From JBHHXR01 sp046757205 (lineage in GTDB: Bacteria; Pseudomonadota; Alphaproteobacteria; Rhodobacterales; Rhodobacteraceae): 6,911 nt of DNA. Where the stretch lies: positions 1-6,911 of the forward strand of contig JBHHXR010000198.1 of assembly GCA_046757205.1 (NCBI GenBank), written 5' to 3'. Under the pieces are notes generated by a model. The model saw only the letters and a list, made by a program, of their open reading frames with translations, was not told the origin of the DNA and did not search any database. The translations under genes and the position numbers were made by a program. This document shows, piece by piece, positions 1-5,548 of the stretch (position 1 is its first letter; each line of letters begins with the position of its first letter).

Positions 1-215
1 CTCCAACCGGCAAGGCATTCTGAGTTCCGGCAAATATCCTGCCCGGACCGGGGCTGCGCCCCGCGTCAGGGCAACAATCGCGCCGCACCGGAATGACCGC
101 AAGCGCGACTCCCGGGGCGCACGGTGCGGGATTAACTCTCCGTTGATGAATAGATTTTTAAACAATATCAAAGGAATAACCCCATGCACACGCGTGTGCA
201 CAGAGGTCGCGCCGC
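1..215. other. Gene-free flank downstream of yebC
   Basis: No coding region can be supported here. In many alphaproteobacteria yebC is followed by ruvC, but no RuvC-like N-terminus is readable on the minus strand in these 215 bases. A minus-strand ATG at 18-16 runs only six codons to the edge and is not recognisable. Visible structure: a GC hairpin CGGGGC-TGC-GCCCCG at 49-63 without a T-run, an AT-rich patch at about 131-180 that stands out from the GC-rich surroundings, and the palindrome listed separately. Confidence 0.5.
185..200. repeat. Perfect 16-bp palindrome TGCACACGCGTGTGCA
   Basis: The two 8-base halves TGCACACG and CGTGTGCA are exact reverse complements. The site lies 15 bp beyond the yebC stop codon. 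In RNA it could form a 6-bp stem with a CGCG loop, but no T-run follows directly on either strand, so a classical intrinsic terminator is unlikely. It could be a protein-binding operator or a weak terminator-like hairpin. The palindrome is certain; its role is unknown. Confidence 0.6.
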
Positions 216-956
216 TCACAACTCCGCCATCACCGCGTCGGAAATCTCGAAATTGGCGGTCACCGACTGCACGTCGTCGTCGTCCTCCAGCGCCTCGATC
301 AGCCGCATGAGTTTCTGCGCGCCCTCGAGGTCCAGCTCGGTGGTGGTGGTCGGCTTCCAGATCAGCTTGGTGGTCTCGGACTCGCCCAGCTCGGCCTCCA
401 GCGCGCTCGAGACCTCGTTGAGATCGTTGTAGTCGCAGTAGATCTCGTGGCCGTCCTCGCTGCTCTCGACGTCCTCCGCCCCGGCCTCGATAGCCGCCAT
501 GAGCACGGTTTCGGCATCGGCGACGGATGCCGGGTAGACCACCAGCCCCTTGCGGTCGAACATGAAGCTGACGGCGCCGGTCTCGGCCAGGTTGCCGCCG
601 GCCTTGGTGAAGATCGAACGGATGTTGGAAGCGGTGCGGTTGCGGTTGTCGGTCATCGCCTCGACGATGACGGCGACGCCGCCCGGCCCGTAGCCCTCGT
701 AGCGCACCTCTTCGTAGTTTTCGGCGTCGCCGCCGGTGGCCTTGCTGATGGCCCGCTCGATCACGTCCTTGGGCACCGAATTCGACCGCGCTTCCTTGAC
801 CGCCAGCCGCAGGCGGGGGTTTTTCTCGGGGTCGGGATCACCCATCTTGGCTGCCACCGTCACCTCCTTGGCCAGCTTGGAGAACAGCTTGGAGCGCGCC
901 GCGTCCTGCCGGCCCTTGCGGTGCTGGATATTGGCCCATTTCGAGTGGCCCGCCAT
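216..956 (-). CDS. yebC: YebC/PmpR family regulator (TACO1-like)
   Basis: This encodes a 246-residue cytoplasmic protein of the YebC/PmpR/TACO1 family. Members have been described as DNA-binding transcriptional regulators and, more recently, as factors that help ribosomes through difficult stretches such as polyproline. The family signature MAGHSKWANIQHRKG is at the very N-terminus, followed by the basic helical domain with KNPRLR and VPKDVIERAI. The middle contains YEGYGPGG (about 87-94) and TDNRNRTA (about 102-109), and the C-terminus has the LEDDDDVQSV acidic motif. Length is normal for the family. The ATG at 956 is chosen because the signature begins there and an AAGGAGG Shine-Dalgarno precedes it by five bases; the frame stays open upstream to 1022 but without family sequence. 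It is the last gene of the minus-strand cluster, 84 bp after the permease, with its own candidate promoter. Family assignment is very secure; the molecular role here is not settled. Confidence 0.97.
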   Translation of the reverse strand: MAGHSKWANIQHRKGRQDAARSKLFSKLAKEVTVAAKMGDPDPEKNPRLRLAVKEARSNSVPKDVIERAISKATGGDAENYEEVRYEGYGPGGVAVIVEAMTDNRNRTASNIRSIFTKAGGNLAETGAVSFMFDRKGLVVYPASVADAETVLMAAIEAGAEDVESSEDGHEIYCDYNDLNEVSSALEAELGESETTKLIWKPTTTTELDLEGAQKLMRLIEALEDDDDVQSVTANFEISDAVMAEL

Positions 957-961
957 GACTG

Positions 962-968
962 CCTCCTT
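962..968 (-). promoter_or_regulatory. Strong Shine-Dalgarno of yebC
   Basis: Read on the minus strand this is AAGGAGG, five bases before the ATG at 956. It is the strongest ribosome-binding site among the genes in the window and fixes the yebC start over the longer open frame. Confidence 0.85.
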
Positions 969-992
969 GGTTATCATTCGCTGTGCGGCAGT

Positions 993-1022
993 TGTATATT
1001 CGACCGCCGCCATCGGGTTCAA
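993..1022 (-). promoter_or_regulatory. Candidate sigma-70 promoter of yebC
   Basis: On the minus strand TTGAAC (1022-1017) is followed after 18 bases by TATACA (998-993). Each hexamer matches four of six consensus positions, and the TTGA and TATA cores are intact. The predicted start is near 986, giving a leader of about 30 bases that includes the AAGGAGG site. It lies in the gap after the SLC13 permease stop codon, which supports separate expression of yebC. A short GGGGC/GCCCC inverted repeat at 1023-1033 lies just upstream. Confidence 0.4.
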
Positions 1023-1040
1023 GGGGCAGCCCCCGTGCCC

Positions 1041-2819
1041 TCAAAGCGGCCAGAACATCGGTATGAGAAAGGCGCATAATATGCTCAGCGACAGGTTCAG
1101 CGGCGCGCCGATCCTGGTAAAGTCGGTGAACCGGTAACCGCCCGGCCCGTAGACCAGCGTGTTGGTCTGGTACCCGATGGGCGTCGCGAAACTGCACGAG
1201 GCGGCAAACATCACTGCCACCACCAGCGGCCGCGGGTCGACACCCAGCGTCTGCGCCAGCCCGATGGCGATCGGCGCCACCACCACCGCCGCGGCCTTGT
1301 TGGAAATCAGTTCGGTCAGTATCGAGGTCATCATGAAAATGATCCAGACGATCATCTGCGCCGGCAATCCGTCCAGCACCGGCGCCAGGGTGTCCGCGAT
1401 AATCTTCACTGCGCCCGAAAGTTCCATGGTCTTGCCCACCGCCAGCATCGCGAAGAGCAGCGCCAGCAGGCGCCCTTCGATCATCTCGAAGGCTTCCTCG
1501 GCATCGATGCACCGCGTCACCAGCACCAGCGCCACCGCGATGATTGCCAGAACGTGGATCTGCGCCACGCCAAAGGCCGACAAAACCACGACCCCGCTCA
1601 GGGCCCCCAGAACAAACGGTGCGCGTTGACGTCTGTATGGCTGCTCCGAAGGTGCGGAGATGTCGACCAGATCGACGTCGCGCGCCAGCCGTTGAATATC
1701 CTCCGGGGCACCCTCCAGCAGCAGCGTATCGCCAGCCCTCACAATCACGTCGTCAAGTTGCCGCCCGATGTTCTGGTTTCGACGATGCACCGCCAGCGGG
1801 TAGACGCCGTAGCGGCGGCGCAGACGCAGATTGCCCAGCGTCCGGCCGATCAGCCGGCAGCCCGGCGAAATCAGCGCTTCCACGGTCGTCGTCTTGCGCG
1901 ACGACAGTTGTTCCACCATGCGCAGCGCCCGGCTTTCCTTCAGCCCCAGCAACTCGTTCACGCCGGTGCGCAGCACCACCCGGTCGCCCTCTTGCAGCGT
2001 CACTTCGGGAAAGCCGCGCCGCAACGACTCGTCGCCCCGCAGAACGTCGATGACGCGCATCCCCTGACGGCTGAAGAGATCGACGTCGAATACGTTTTCG
2101 CCGATAATCGGCGATCCCCGCGGTACCGCCACCTCGGTGAAGAATTTCATCGTCCGCCTGTCGGCCAGCAGGTCCGACATCGATTCGCGTTCCGGCAACA
2201 GGCGCGGCGCCATTATCCGCAGGTAAACCAGCCCGAAAGCCGCCATGCACAACCCCAGGGGCGTGATCTCGAACATCGTGAACGGGGCCAGCCCGTACGA
2301 CCGGGCAATGCCGTCGACAAGCAGGTTCGTCGAAGTGCCGATCAGCGTGAACGTGCCGCCCAGTATCGCTGCATAGGACAGCGGGATCAGAAGCTTGGAA
2401 GCGGAAATTCCCATGCTCTTGCCCAGGCTGATGACCAGTGGGATCAGCATCACCACCACCGGCGTGTTGTTCATGAAGGCCGACGCCACCAGCGTCAGGA
2501 CCGCCAGTACCGCGAAAACCCTGACCGGCGGGGCGCCGTCCTTCGGTGTCACCATTGCCGCCAGATTCGCCAGCGCGCCGGTGCGCACCAGCCCGCCACT
2601 GAGAATGAACATCGCCGCGATGGTCCAGGGCGCCGGATTGGAGAACACCTTCAGCGCCTCATCGGGCGGCAGTATCCCGGTCGCCAGCAGAACCGCCACA
2701 CCGGCAATCGCCACCACTTCGGTGGGATAGGCCTCGGTAACGAACAGCACGAACATCGCCACGACCACGGCCATGCTGACGAATGCAGGCATCGGATCGT
2801 TTGACAAGAATTCGAGCAC
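1041..2819 (-). CDS. SLC13-family permease with two RCK_C (TrkA-C) domains
   Basis: This encodes a 592-residue inner-membrane protein of the SLC13/DASS type, the divalent anion or dicarboxylate:Na+ symporter superfamily. An N-terminal membrane half (about 11-205) carries an SNT-like motif NNTP (117-120) and GTSTNLLVDG (161-170). A cytoplasmic insert contains two RCK_C domains (about 226-298 and 310-388). A C-terminal membrane half (about 400-592) carries SNKAAA (506-511) and YQTNTLVYGPGGYRFTDF (550-567), typical of the RCK_C-containing subgroup. Members of that subgroup have been linked to sulfate, other anions or dicarboxylates, so the substrate cannot be read from sequence. The second SNT motif is SNK, a lysine where a sodium-binding position is expected. 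The start is GTG at 2819 with only a GGGG-like ribosome site. The first in-frame ATG (2792) would remove nine residues and has no visible ribosome site. It follows the EamA exporter by 63 bp. Confidence 0.93.
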   Translation of the reverse strand: MLEFLSNDPMPAFVSMAVVVAMFVLFVTEAYPTEVVAIAGVAVLLATGILPPDEALKVFSNPAPWTIAAMFILSGGLVRTGALANLAAMVTPKDGAPPVRVFAVLAVLTLVASAFMNNTPVVVMLIPLVISLGKSMGISASKLLIPLSYAAILGGTFTLIGTSTNLLVDGIARSYGLAPFTMFEITPLGLCMAAFGLVYLRIMAPRLLPERESMSDLLADRRTMKFFTEVAVPRGSPIIGENVFDVDLFSRQGMRVIDVLRGDESLRRGFPEVTLQEGDRVVLRTGVNELLGLKESRALRMVEQLSSRKTTTVEALISPGCRLIGRTLGNLRLRRRYGVYPLAVHRRNQNIGRQLDDVIVRAGDTLLLEGAPEDIQRLARDVDLVDISAPSEQPYRRQRAPFVLGALSGVVVLSAFGVAQIHVLAIIAVALVLVTRCIDAEEAFEMIEGRLLALLFAMLAVGKTMELSGAVKIIADTLAPVLDGLPAQMIVWIIFMMTSILTELISNKAAAVVVAPIAIGLAQTLGVDPRPLVVAVMFAASCSFATPIGYQTNTLVYGPGGYRFTDFTRIGAPLNLSLSILCAFLIPMFWPL

Positions 2820-2882
2820 CCTACCCCGCCGTGCAGAACCTTCGCCGCCAGCATGACGCCTCGCGGCGGGCGCGACAAGCGG

Positions 2883-3788
2883 TCAATCGAAACGCGGCGT
2901 CCCCGTCCGCCTGCCTTGCCGCGGACGCACAAGGGCTATCCCCAGCATCATCAGGACGAACGCGGCCCAGATCCACGGCGAATACCGCTCGCCCAAGAGC
3001 AGCATCGACCACAGAACGCCGAAGGCCGTGACAAGATAGGCGACCTGCGCGGCGTATACCGACCCGGCGCGGCCAATCAGCCAGACGTAGCCCGAATAGG
3101 CCAGCGAGTTGCTGATCGCGGAGATGACCAGCGCCTGTTCGGGCGCCCCCCATGCAAGGAAGGGATTGATGAAGGTACCGGTTGCAACACAGATCGGCGC
3201 CACCAGGACCAGCCCCATGACGGACGCGCCGAAGATCACCTCCACCGGGTCGAGGCCGGAAATCCCGCGCCAGGAAATGTAGTTTCCCTCTATGCCGTAG
3301 CAGGCCGGCGCCACCAGCGCGACGAAAACGAAGATGACCGGCGTACCGGCGGGAAGGCTGGTCTCCGGACCGACGATCATCGCCACCGCGGCGGCCCCGG
3401 CGAGGACACCGGCGAATCGCACCAGTTGCGGGCGCTCCAGCCGCATCAGTATTGCCACCGGCAGCGCGAACATCGGCACGATGGCGATGATGATCGCCAT
3501 GACACCGGCCGGCAGTTCCGCCGCCGCGCGGTAAGAAAACGTGCTCGGCAGCACGGTACCGCTCAGCGCCACCACCAGGAACAGGCCCCAGTGGCGGAGG
3601 TTGAAATCCGGGCGCCGTCCACGCAGCCGGGTGACCAGGCCAAGCACCGGCAGCATGATGACGAGTTGCCAGAAGATCAGTCCGAGCGGCGGATGGCCGG
3701 TCGATACCGCGATCCGCGTCATCGGAATGGTAAACCCCCAAAGCGCGCCGAGCGTTACCAGTGCGACGAACGGCCCGGCGCTGCGCAT
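2883..3788 (-). CDS. EamA/DMT superfamily transporter
   Basis: This encodes about 301 residues with the hydrophobic pattern of a ten-helix drug/metabolite transporter made of two EamA repeats (about 8-142 and 152-288). Typical family features are LGALWGFTIPMTRIA near the N-terminus, PAGVMAIIIAIVPMF at the end of the first half, and a C-terminal helix region with LLLGERYSPWIWAAFVLMMLGI. The protein ends in a short basic tail. Family members export metabolites or amino acids, or import precursors; the substrate is unknown. The start overlaps the stop of the YmdB-like gene as TGATG, implying translational coupling. A GTG immediately upstream (3791-3789) is an alternative start; the AGGAAGG ribosome site lies 9 bases from the GTG and 12 from the ATG, so the choice is open by one residue. 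It is probably co-transcribed with the folate gene and YmdB upstream and the SLC13 permease downstream. Confidence 0.93.
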   Translation of the reverse strand: MRSAGPFVALVTLGALWGFTIPMTRIAVSTGHPPLGLIFWQLVIMLPVLGLVTRLRGRRPDFNLRHWGLFLVVALSGTVLPSTFSYRAAAELPAGVMAIIIAIVPMFALPVAILMRLERPQLVRFAGVLAGAAAVAMIVGPETSLPAGTPVIFVFVALVAPACYGIEGNYISWRGISGLDPVEVIFGASVMGLVLVAPICVATGTFINPFLAWGAPEQALVISAISNSLAYSGYVWLIGRAGSVYAAQVAYLVTAFGVLWSMLLLGERYSPWIWAAFVLMMLGIALVRPRQGRRTGTPRFD

Positions 3789-4606
3789 CACATGCCGGGG
3801 CCTTCCTGCCGCAGACGGCCACCGATGCGAACCGGGCAGACGTCTTCCGCCAGACCGGTACGGTCATTTGTCTCGACGTAGAAACCGCACAGCGTCGCTT
3901 CGCCCTCGGCCGGCGAGAACCGGCCTTTGGACATGCCGGTAACGAAACGCCGCATCGGCTCCACTTTCTGGTTGCCGATGACGCTGTCATAGTCGCCGCA
4001 CATCCCGGCGTCGGTGATATAGGCGGTTCCGCCCTCGAGGATTTGCGCGTCGGCAGTCGGAACATGGGTGTGCGAGCCCGCGACCATCGAGGCACGTCCG
4101 TCTGACCAGATGCCGACACCCATCTTCTCCGACGTCGCCTCGGCATGGAAATCGACGACGACGGCATCGGCGACGGATTTCAACGGAGCGGCCTTGAACG
4201 CCAGGTCCAGCGCCGAGAACGGGTCCGAATAGGGTTTCTTCATGAACACCTGCCCGAGCACCTGGATAACCAGGACTTTCTTGCCGTTCCGGGCGTTGAA
4301 CAGCCGCGCCCCCTTGCCCGGCGCGGCGCGGGCGATATTCAGCGGGCGCACGAGGCGGCGCTCGTTTTCGATGGCGCTCAGCATGTCGCGCTGGTCGAAG
4401 GCGTGGTCACCGAGCGTGATGCAATCTGCGCCCGCCTCCAGAATCTCGCGGGCGTGGGCCCCGGTCAGGCCCATACCGGCGGTGGCGTTCTCGCCATTGA
4501 CGACGACGAAATCGAGTTTCCACTCCTTCCGAAGACGCGGAAGATGATCTTGGACGGCCCGCCGTCCGGTCCGCCCCACAACGTCCCCCAGAAAAAGCAA
4601 TTTCAT
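3788..4606 (-). CDS. YmdB-like metallophosphoesterase (TIGR00282 family, cyclic-nucleotide phosphodiesterase)
   Basis: This 272-residue cytoplasmic enzyme belongs to the calcineurin-like metallophosphatases related to Bacillus YmdB and Deinococcus DR1281, which hydrolyse 2',3'- or 3',5'-cyclic nucleotides at a two-metal centre. Visible motifs are GDVVG (Asp8), VNGENA (Glu39, Asn40), LGDHAFD (67-68), DFHAE (His154) and GSHTHV (His179, His181). The family usually has GNH where this protein has GDH, so a metal-ligand Asn is replaced by Asp67 (codon GAC, 4408-4406). Aspartate can still bind metal, so activity may be kept or shifted. An in-frame TAA 15 bases upstream makes ATG 4606 the first possible start; the ribosome site is weak. 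It lies 45 bp after ygfA and overlaps the downstream EamA start. YmdB-like genes next to ygfA and yebC are, from memory, common in alphaproteobacteria. It is unrelated to the macrodomain protein called YmdB in E. coli. Confidence 0.95.
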   Translation of the reverse strand: MKLLFLGDVVGRTGRRAVQDHLPRLRKEWKLDFVVVNGENATAGMGLTGAHAREILEAGADCITLGDHAFDQRDMLSAIENERRLVRPLNIARAAPGKGARLFNARNGKKVLVIQVLGQVFMKKPYSDPFSALDLAFKAAPLKSVADAVVVDFHAEATSEKMGVGIWSDGRASMVAGSHTHVPTADAQILEGGTAYITDAGMCGDYDSVIGNQKVEPMRRFVTGMSKGRFSPAEGEATLCGFYVETNDRTGLAEDVCPVRIGGRLRQEGPGM

Positions 4607-4651
4607 ACCTGCACCAACTTACTCATTACGCGTATGCTGCGATAATACGTT

Positions 4652-5233
4652 TCATTGCGGCGAATATATGCTGCGCTCGGTCACAATTCCGTCCAACATC
4701 TGGTCGGTCGGGTCCACCGGCAGATCCGGCGCACACTGACCGTCATAGGCAAGGCCGATGGCGATCGCGCGCCCGGAGGCGCGCAGCTTTTCCAGCGTCC
4801 GGTCATAGAATCCACCCCCATAGCCCAGACGGTAGCATTTTTCGTCGAAAGCAACCAGAGGCACGATCAGCAGGTCGGGGCGCAGCAGCTTGCCCTCGCG
4901 GGGGATTTTCGCACCGAAAGGCCCGTCCTGCAGGGCCGCGTCCGGCGTCCACTCGCGAAAATCGAGCGGCTGACCGGAGCCTCGGATGACCGGCACGCAA
5001 ACGCGTTTCCCCTGCCCGAACAGCGCCGACATCGCCGCGACCGGATCGATCTCGGTGCGGATCGGCAGATACCCCGACACAATCCGGACGTTTTCCAGCC
5101 GCGATACGAAATCGAGAAGCCGCCGCGTCGCCGCCGGATCCGCCGCCGCCGATTCGGCGTGGGCTGCCCTGCGGCGGGCGAAGGCGGCCGCGCGGGCGGC
5201 TTTCTTCAGGTCGGTCGGCGCGTGCCTGGTCAT
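4652..5233 (-). CDS. ygfA: 5-formyltetrahydrofolate cyclo-ligase (MTHFS)
   Basis: This 193-residue cytoplasmic enzyme uses ATP to convert 5-formyltetrahydrofolate to 5,10-methenyltetrahydrofolate, recovering an inhibitory storage folate for one-carbon metabolism. The N-terminal part is a basic helix containing DLKKAARAAAFARRR. SGYLPIRTEIDP (53-64) is the substrate-side motif, RPDLLIVPLVAFD (118-130) the core strand, and RLGYGGGFYDR (135-145) the family ATP-binding signature. Length fits the family (about 180-200). The frame is open upstream to 5482, but that part runs through the 6S RNA and shows no family sequence, so ATG 5233 is preferred; its ribosome site is poor. It lies 38 bp after the 6S RNA, the classic proteobacterial ssrS-ygfA arrangement, and probably shares its transcript. 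The 6S promoter is the only good one found upstream. The gene is also called fau. Confidence 0.95.
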   Translation of the reverse strand: MTRHAPTDLKKAARAAAFARRRAAHAESAAADPAATRRLLDFVSRLENVRIVSGYLPIRTEIDPVAAMSALFGQGKRVCVPVIRGSGQPLDFREWTPDAALQDGPFGAKIPREGKLLRPDLLIVPLVAFDEKCYRLGYGGGFYDRTLEKLRASGRAIAIGLAYDGQCAPDLPVDPTDQMLDGIVTERSIYSPQ

Positions 5234-5271
5234 GGCGGCTGTCTCGGTATCTGGGCATTCGGTTCGGAATT

Positions 5272-5433
5272 GCGGCGGAGCCATTACGGCCGTGGGGCTT
5301 TCAATCCCCCGAGACCTGTTGGACAGGTGGGCGCCGGGTGCGATAGGCCACGACCAGTCACAGAGCCAGCTCCCTTTCGAAGAATTAAGGCCACTGGGAT
5401 GTGTTTCCCGCACGCGAAGAACAGCACCGCCGC
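5272..5433 (-). ncRNA. ssrS: 6S RNA (RNA polymerase-binding regulatory RNA)
   Basis: 6S RNA mimics an open promoter and sequesters the housekeeping RNA polymerase in slow growth. Hand folding of the minus strand gives the known three-part shape. The closing stem is GCGGCGG (5433-5427) with CCGCCGC (5278-5272), then GCUGUU (5425-5420) with AAUGGC (5285-5280), CGUG (5414-5411) with CACG (5294-5291), and AUCCC (5400-5396) with GGGAU (5308-5304). The central bubble has a 21-base 5' strand (5395-5375) and a 3' strand carrying the hairpin ACCUGU-CCA-ACAGGU (5328-5314), as in E. coli 6S. The terminal stem is GGGAGCUGG (5374-5366) with CCGGCGCCC (5337-5329), one mismatch, capped near 5356-5347. The 162-base length and the place directly upstream of ygfA both fit. 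The exact ends are inferred from the pairing. No intrinsic terminator is visible, so processing from a longer ygfA transcript is likely. Confidence 0.85.
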
Positions 5434-5438
5434 CCGCC

Positions 5439-5467
5439 AACATAGTCGGCGCCGCCGGGTTTTTGAA
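5439..5467 (-). promoter_or_regulatory. Candidate promoter of 6S RNA and the ygfA operon
   Basis: On the minus strand TTCAAA (5467-5462) is separated by exactly 17 bases from TATGTT (5444-5439); each matches four of six consensus positions. The predicted start is at about 5432, within one base of the 5' end deduced independently from the 6S closing stem. That agreement is the main support. Confidence 0.5.
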
Positions 5468-5484
5468 GTGCCCGGATTGCAATT

Positions 5485-5497
5485 CGGACCGGGTCCG
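5485..5497. repeat. 13-bp perfect palindrome in the pncB/6S divergent region
   Basis: CGGACC and GGTCCG flank a single G, giving perfect dyad symmetry. The site lies between the divergent pncB and 6S/ygfA units, 51 bp before the pncB ATG and 17 bp upstream of the -35 of the candidate 6S promoter. A second -10-like TACAAT (5505-5500, minus) abuts it; a TTGGCA lies 15 bases further upstream, a short spacing. An operator controlling pncB or the 6S operon is possible. No regulator is encoded in the window, and the sequence does not match a motif I recognise. Confidence 0.4.
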
Positions 5498-5548
5498 TCA
5501 TTGTAAACCATTCCGGCCAATGCCAAGAAAGCCCGAAAGAGAGCGGCG

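Noticed and set aside
49..63. GC-rich hairpin CGGGGC-TGC-GCCCCG as a terminator
   Set aside because: No T-run follows on either strand, and no gene visibly ends next to it.
272..290. GTC/GAC trinucleotide run
   Set aside because: It encodes the conserved acidic DDDD motif of YebC and is not an independent repeat.
184..432. 82-codon plus-strand frame with an AAAGGA site before its ATG
   Set aside because: Antisense to yebC, Ser-rich because of the yebC codon pattern, with no recognisable family. The promoter-like element upstream is kept as a finding, but not the protein.
957..1022. N-terminal extension of YebC by 22 residues
   Set aside because: The family starts at MAGHSKW, and the AAGGAGG site fixes the ATG at 956.
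1554..2804. 416-codon plus-strand open frame
   Set aside because: Antisense to the SLC13 permease; rich in Arg, His and Gln as expected for a shadow frame.
2821..4167. 448-codon minus-strand open frame in a different phase
   Set aside because: It overlaps the EamA and YmdB-like genes, both with strong family motifs, and is an Arg/Ala-rich shadow.
5234..5482. N-terminal extension of the ygfA product by 83 residues
   Set aside because: The extension runs through the 6S RNA, has no family similarity, and would make the enzyme much longer than usual.
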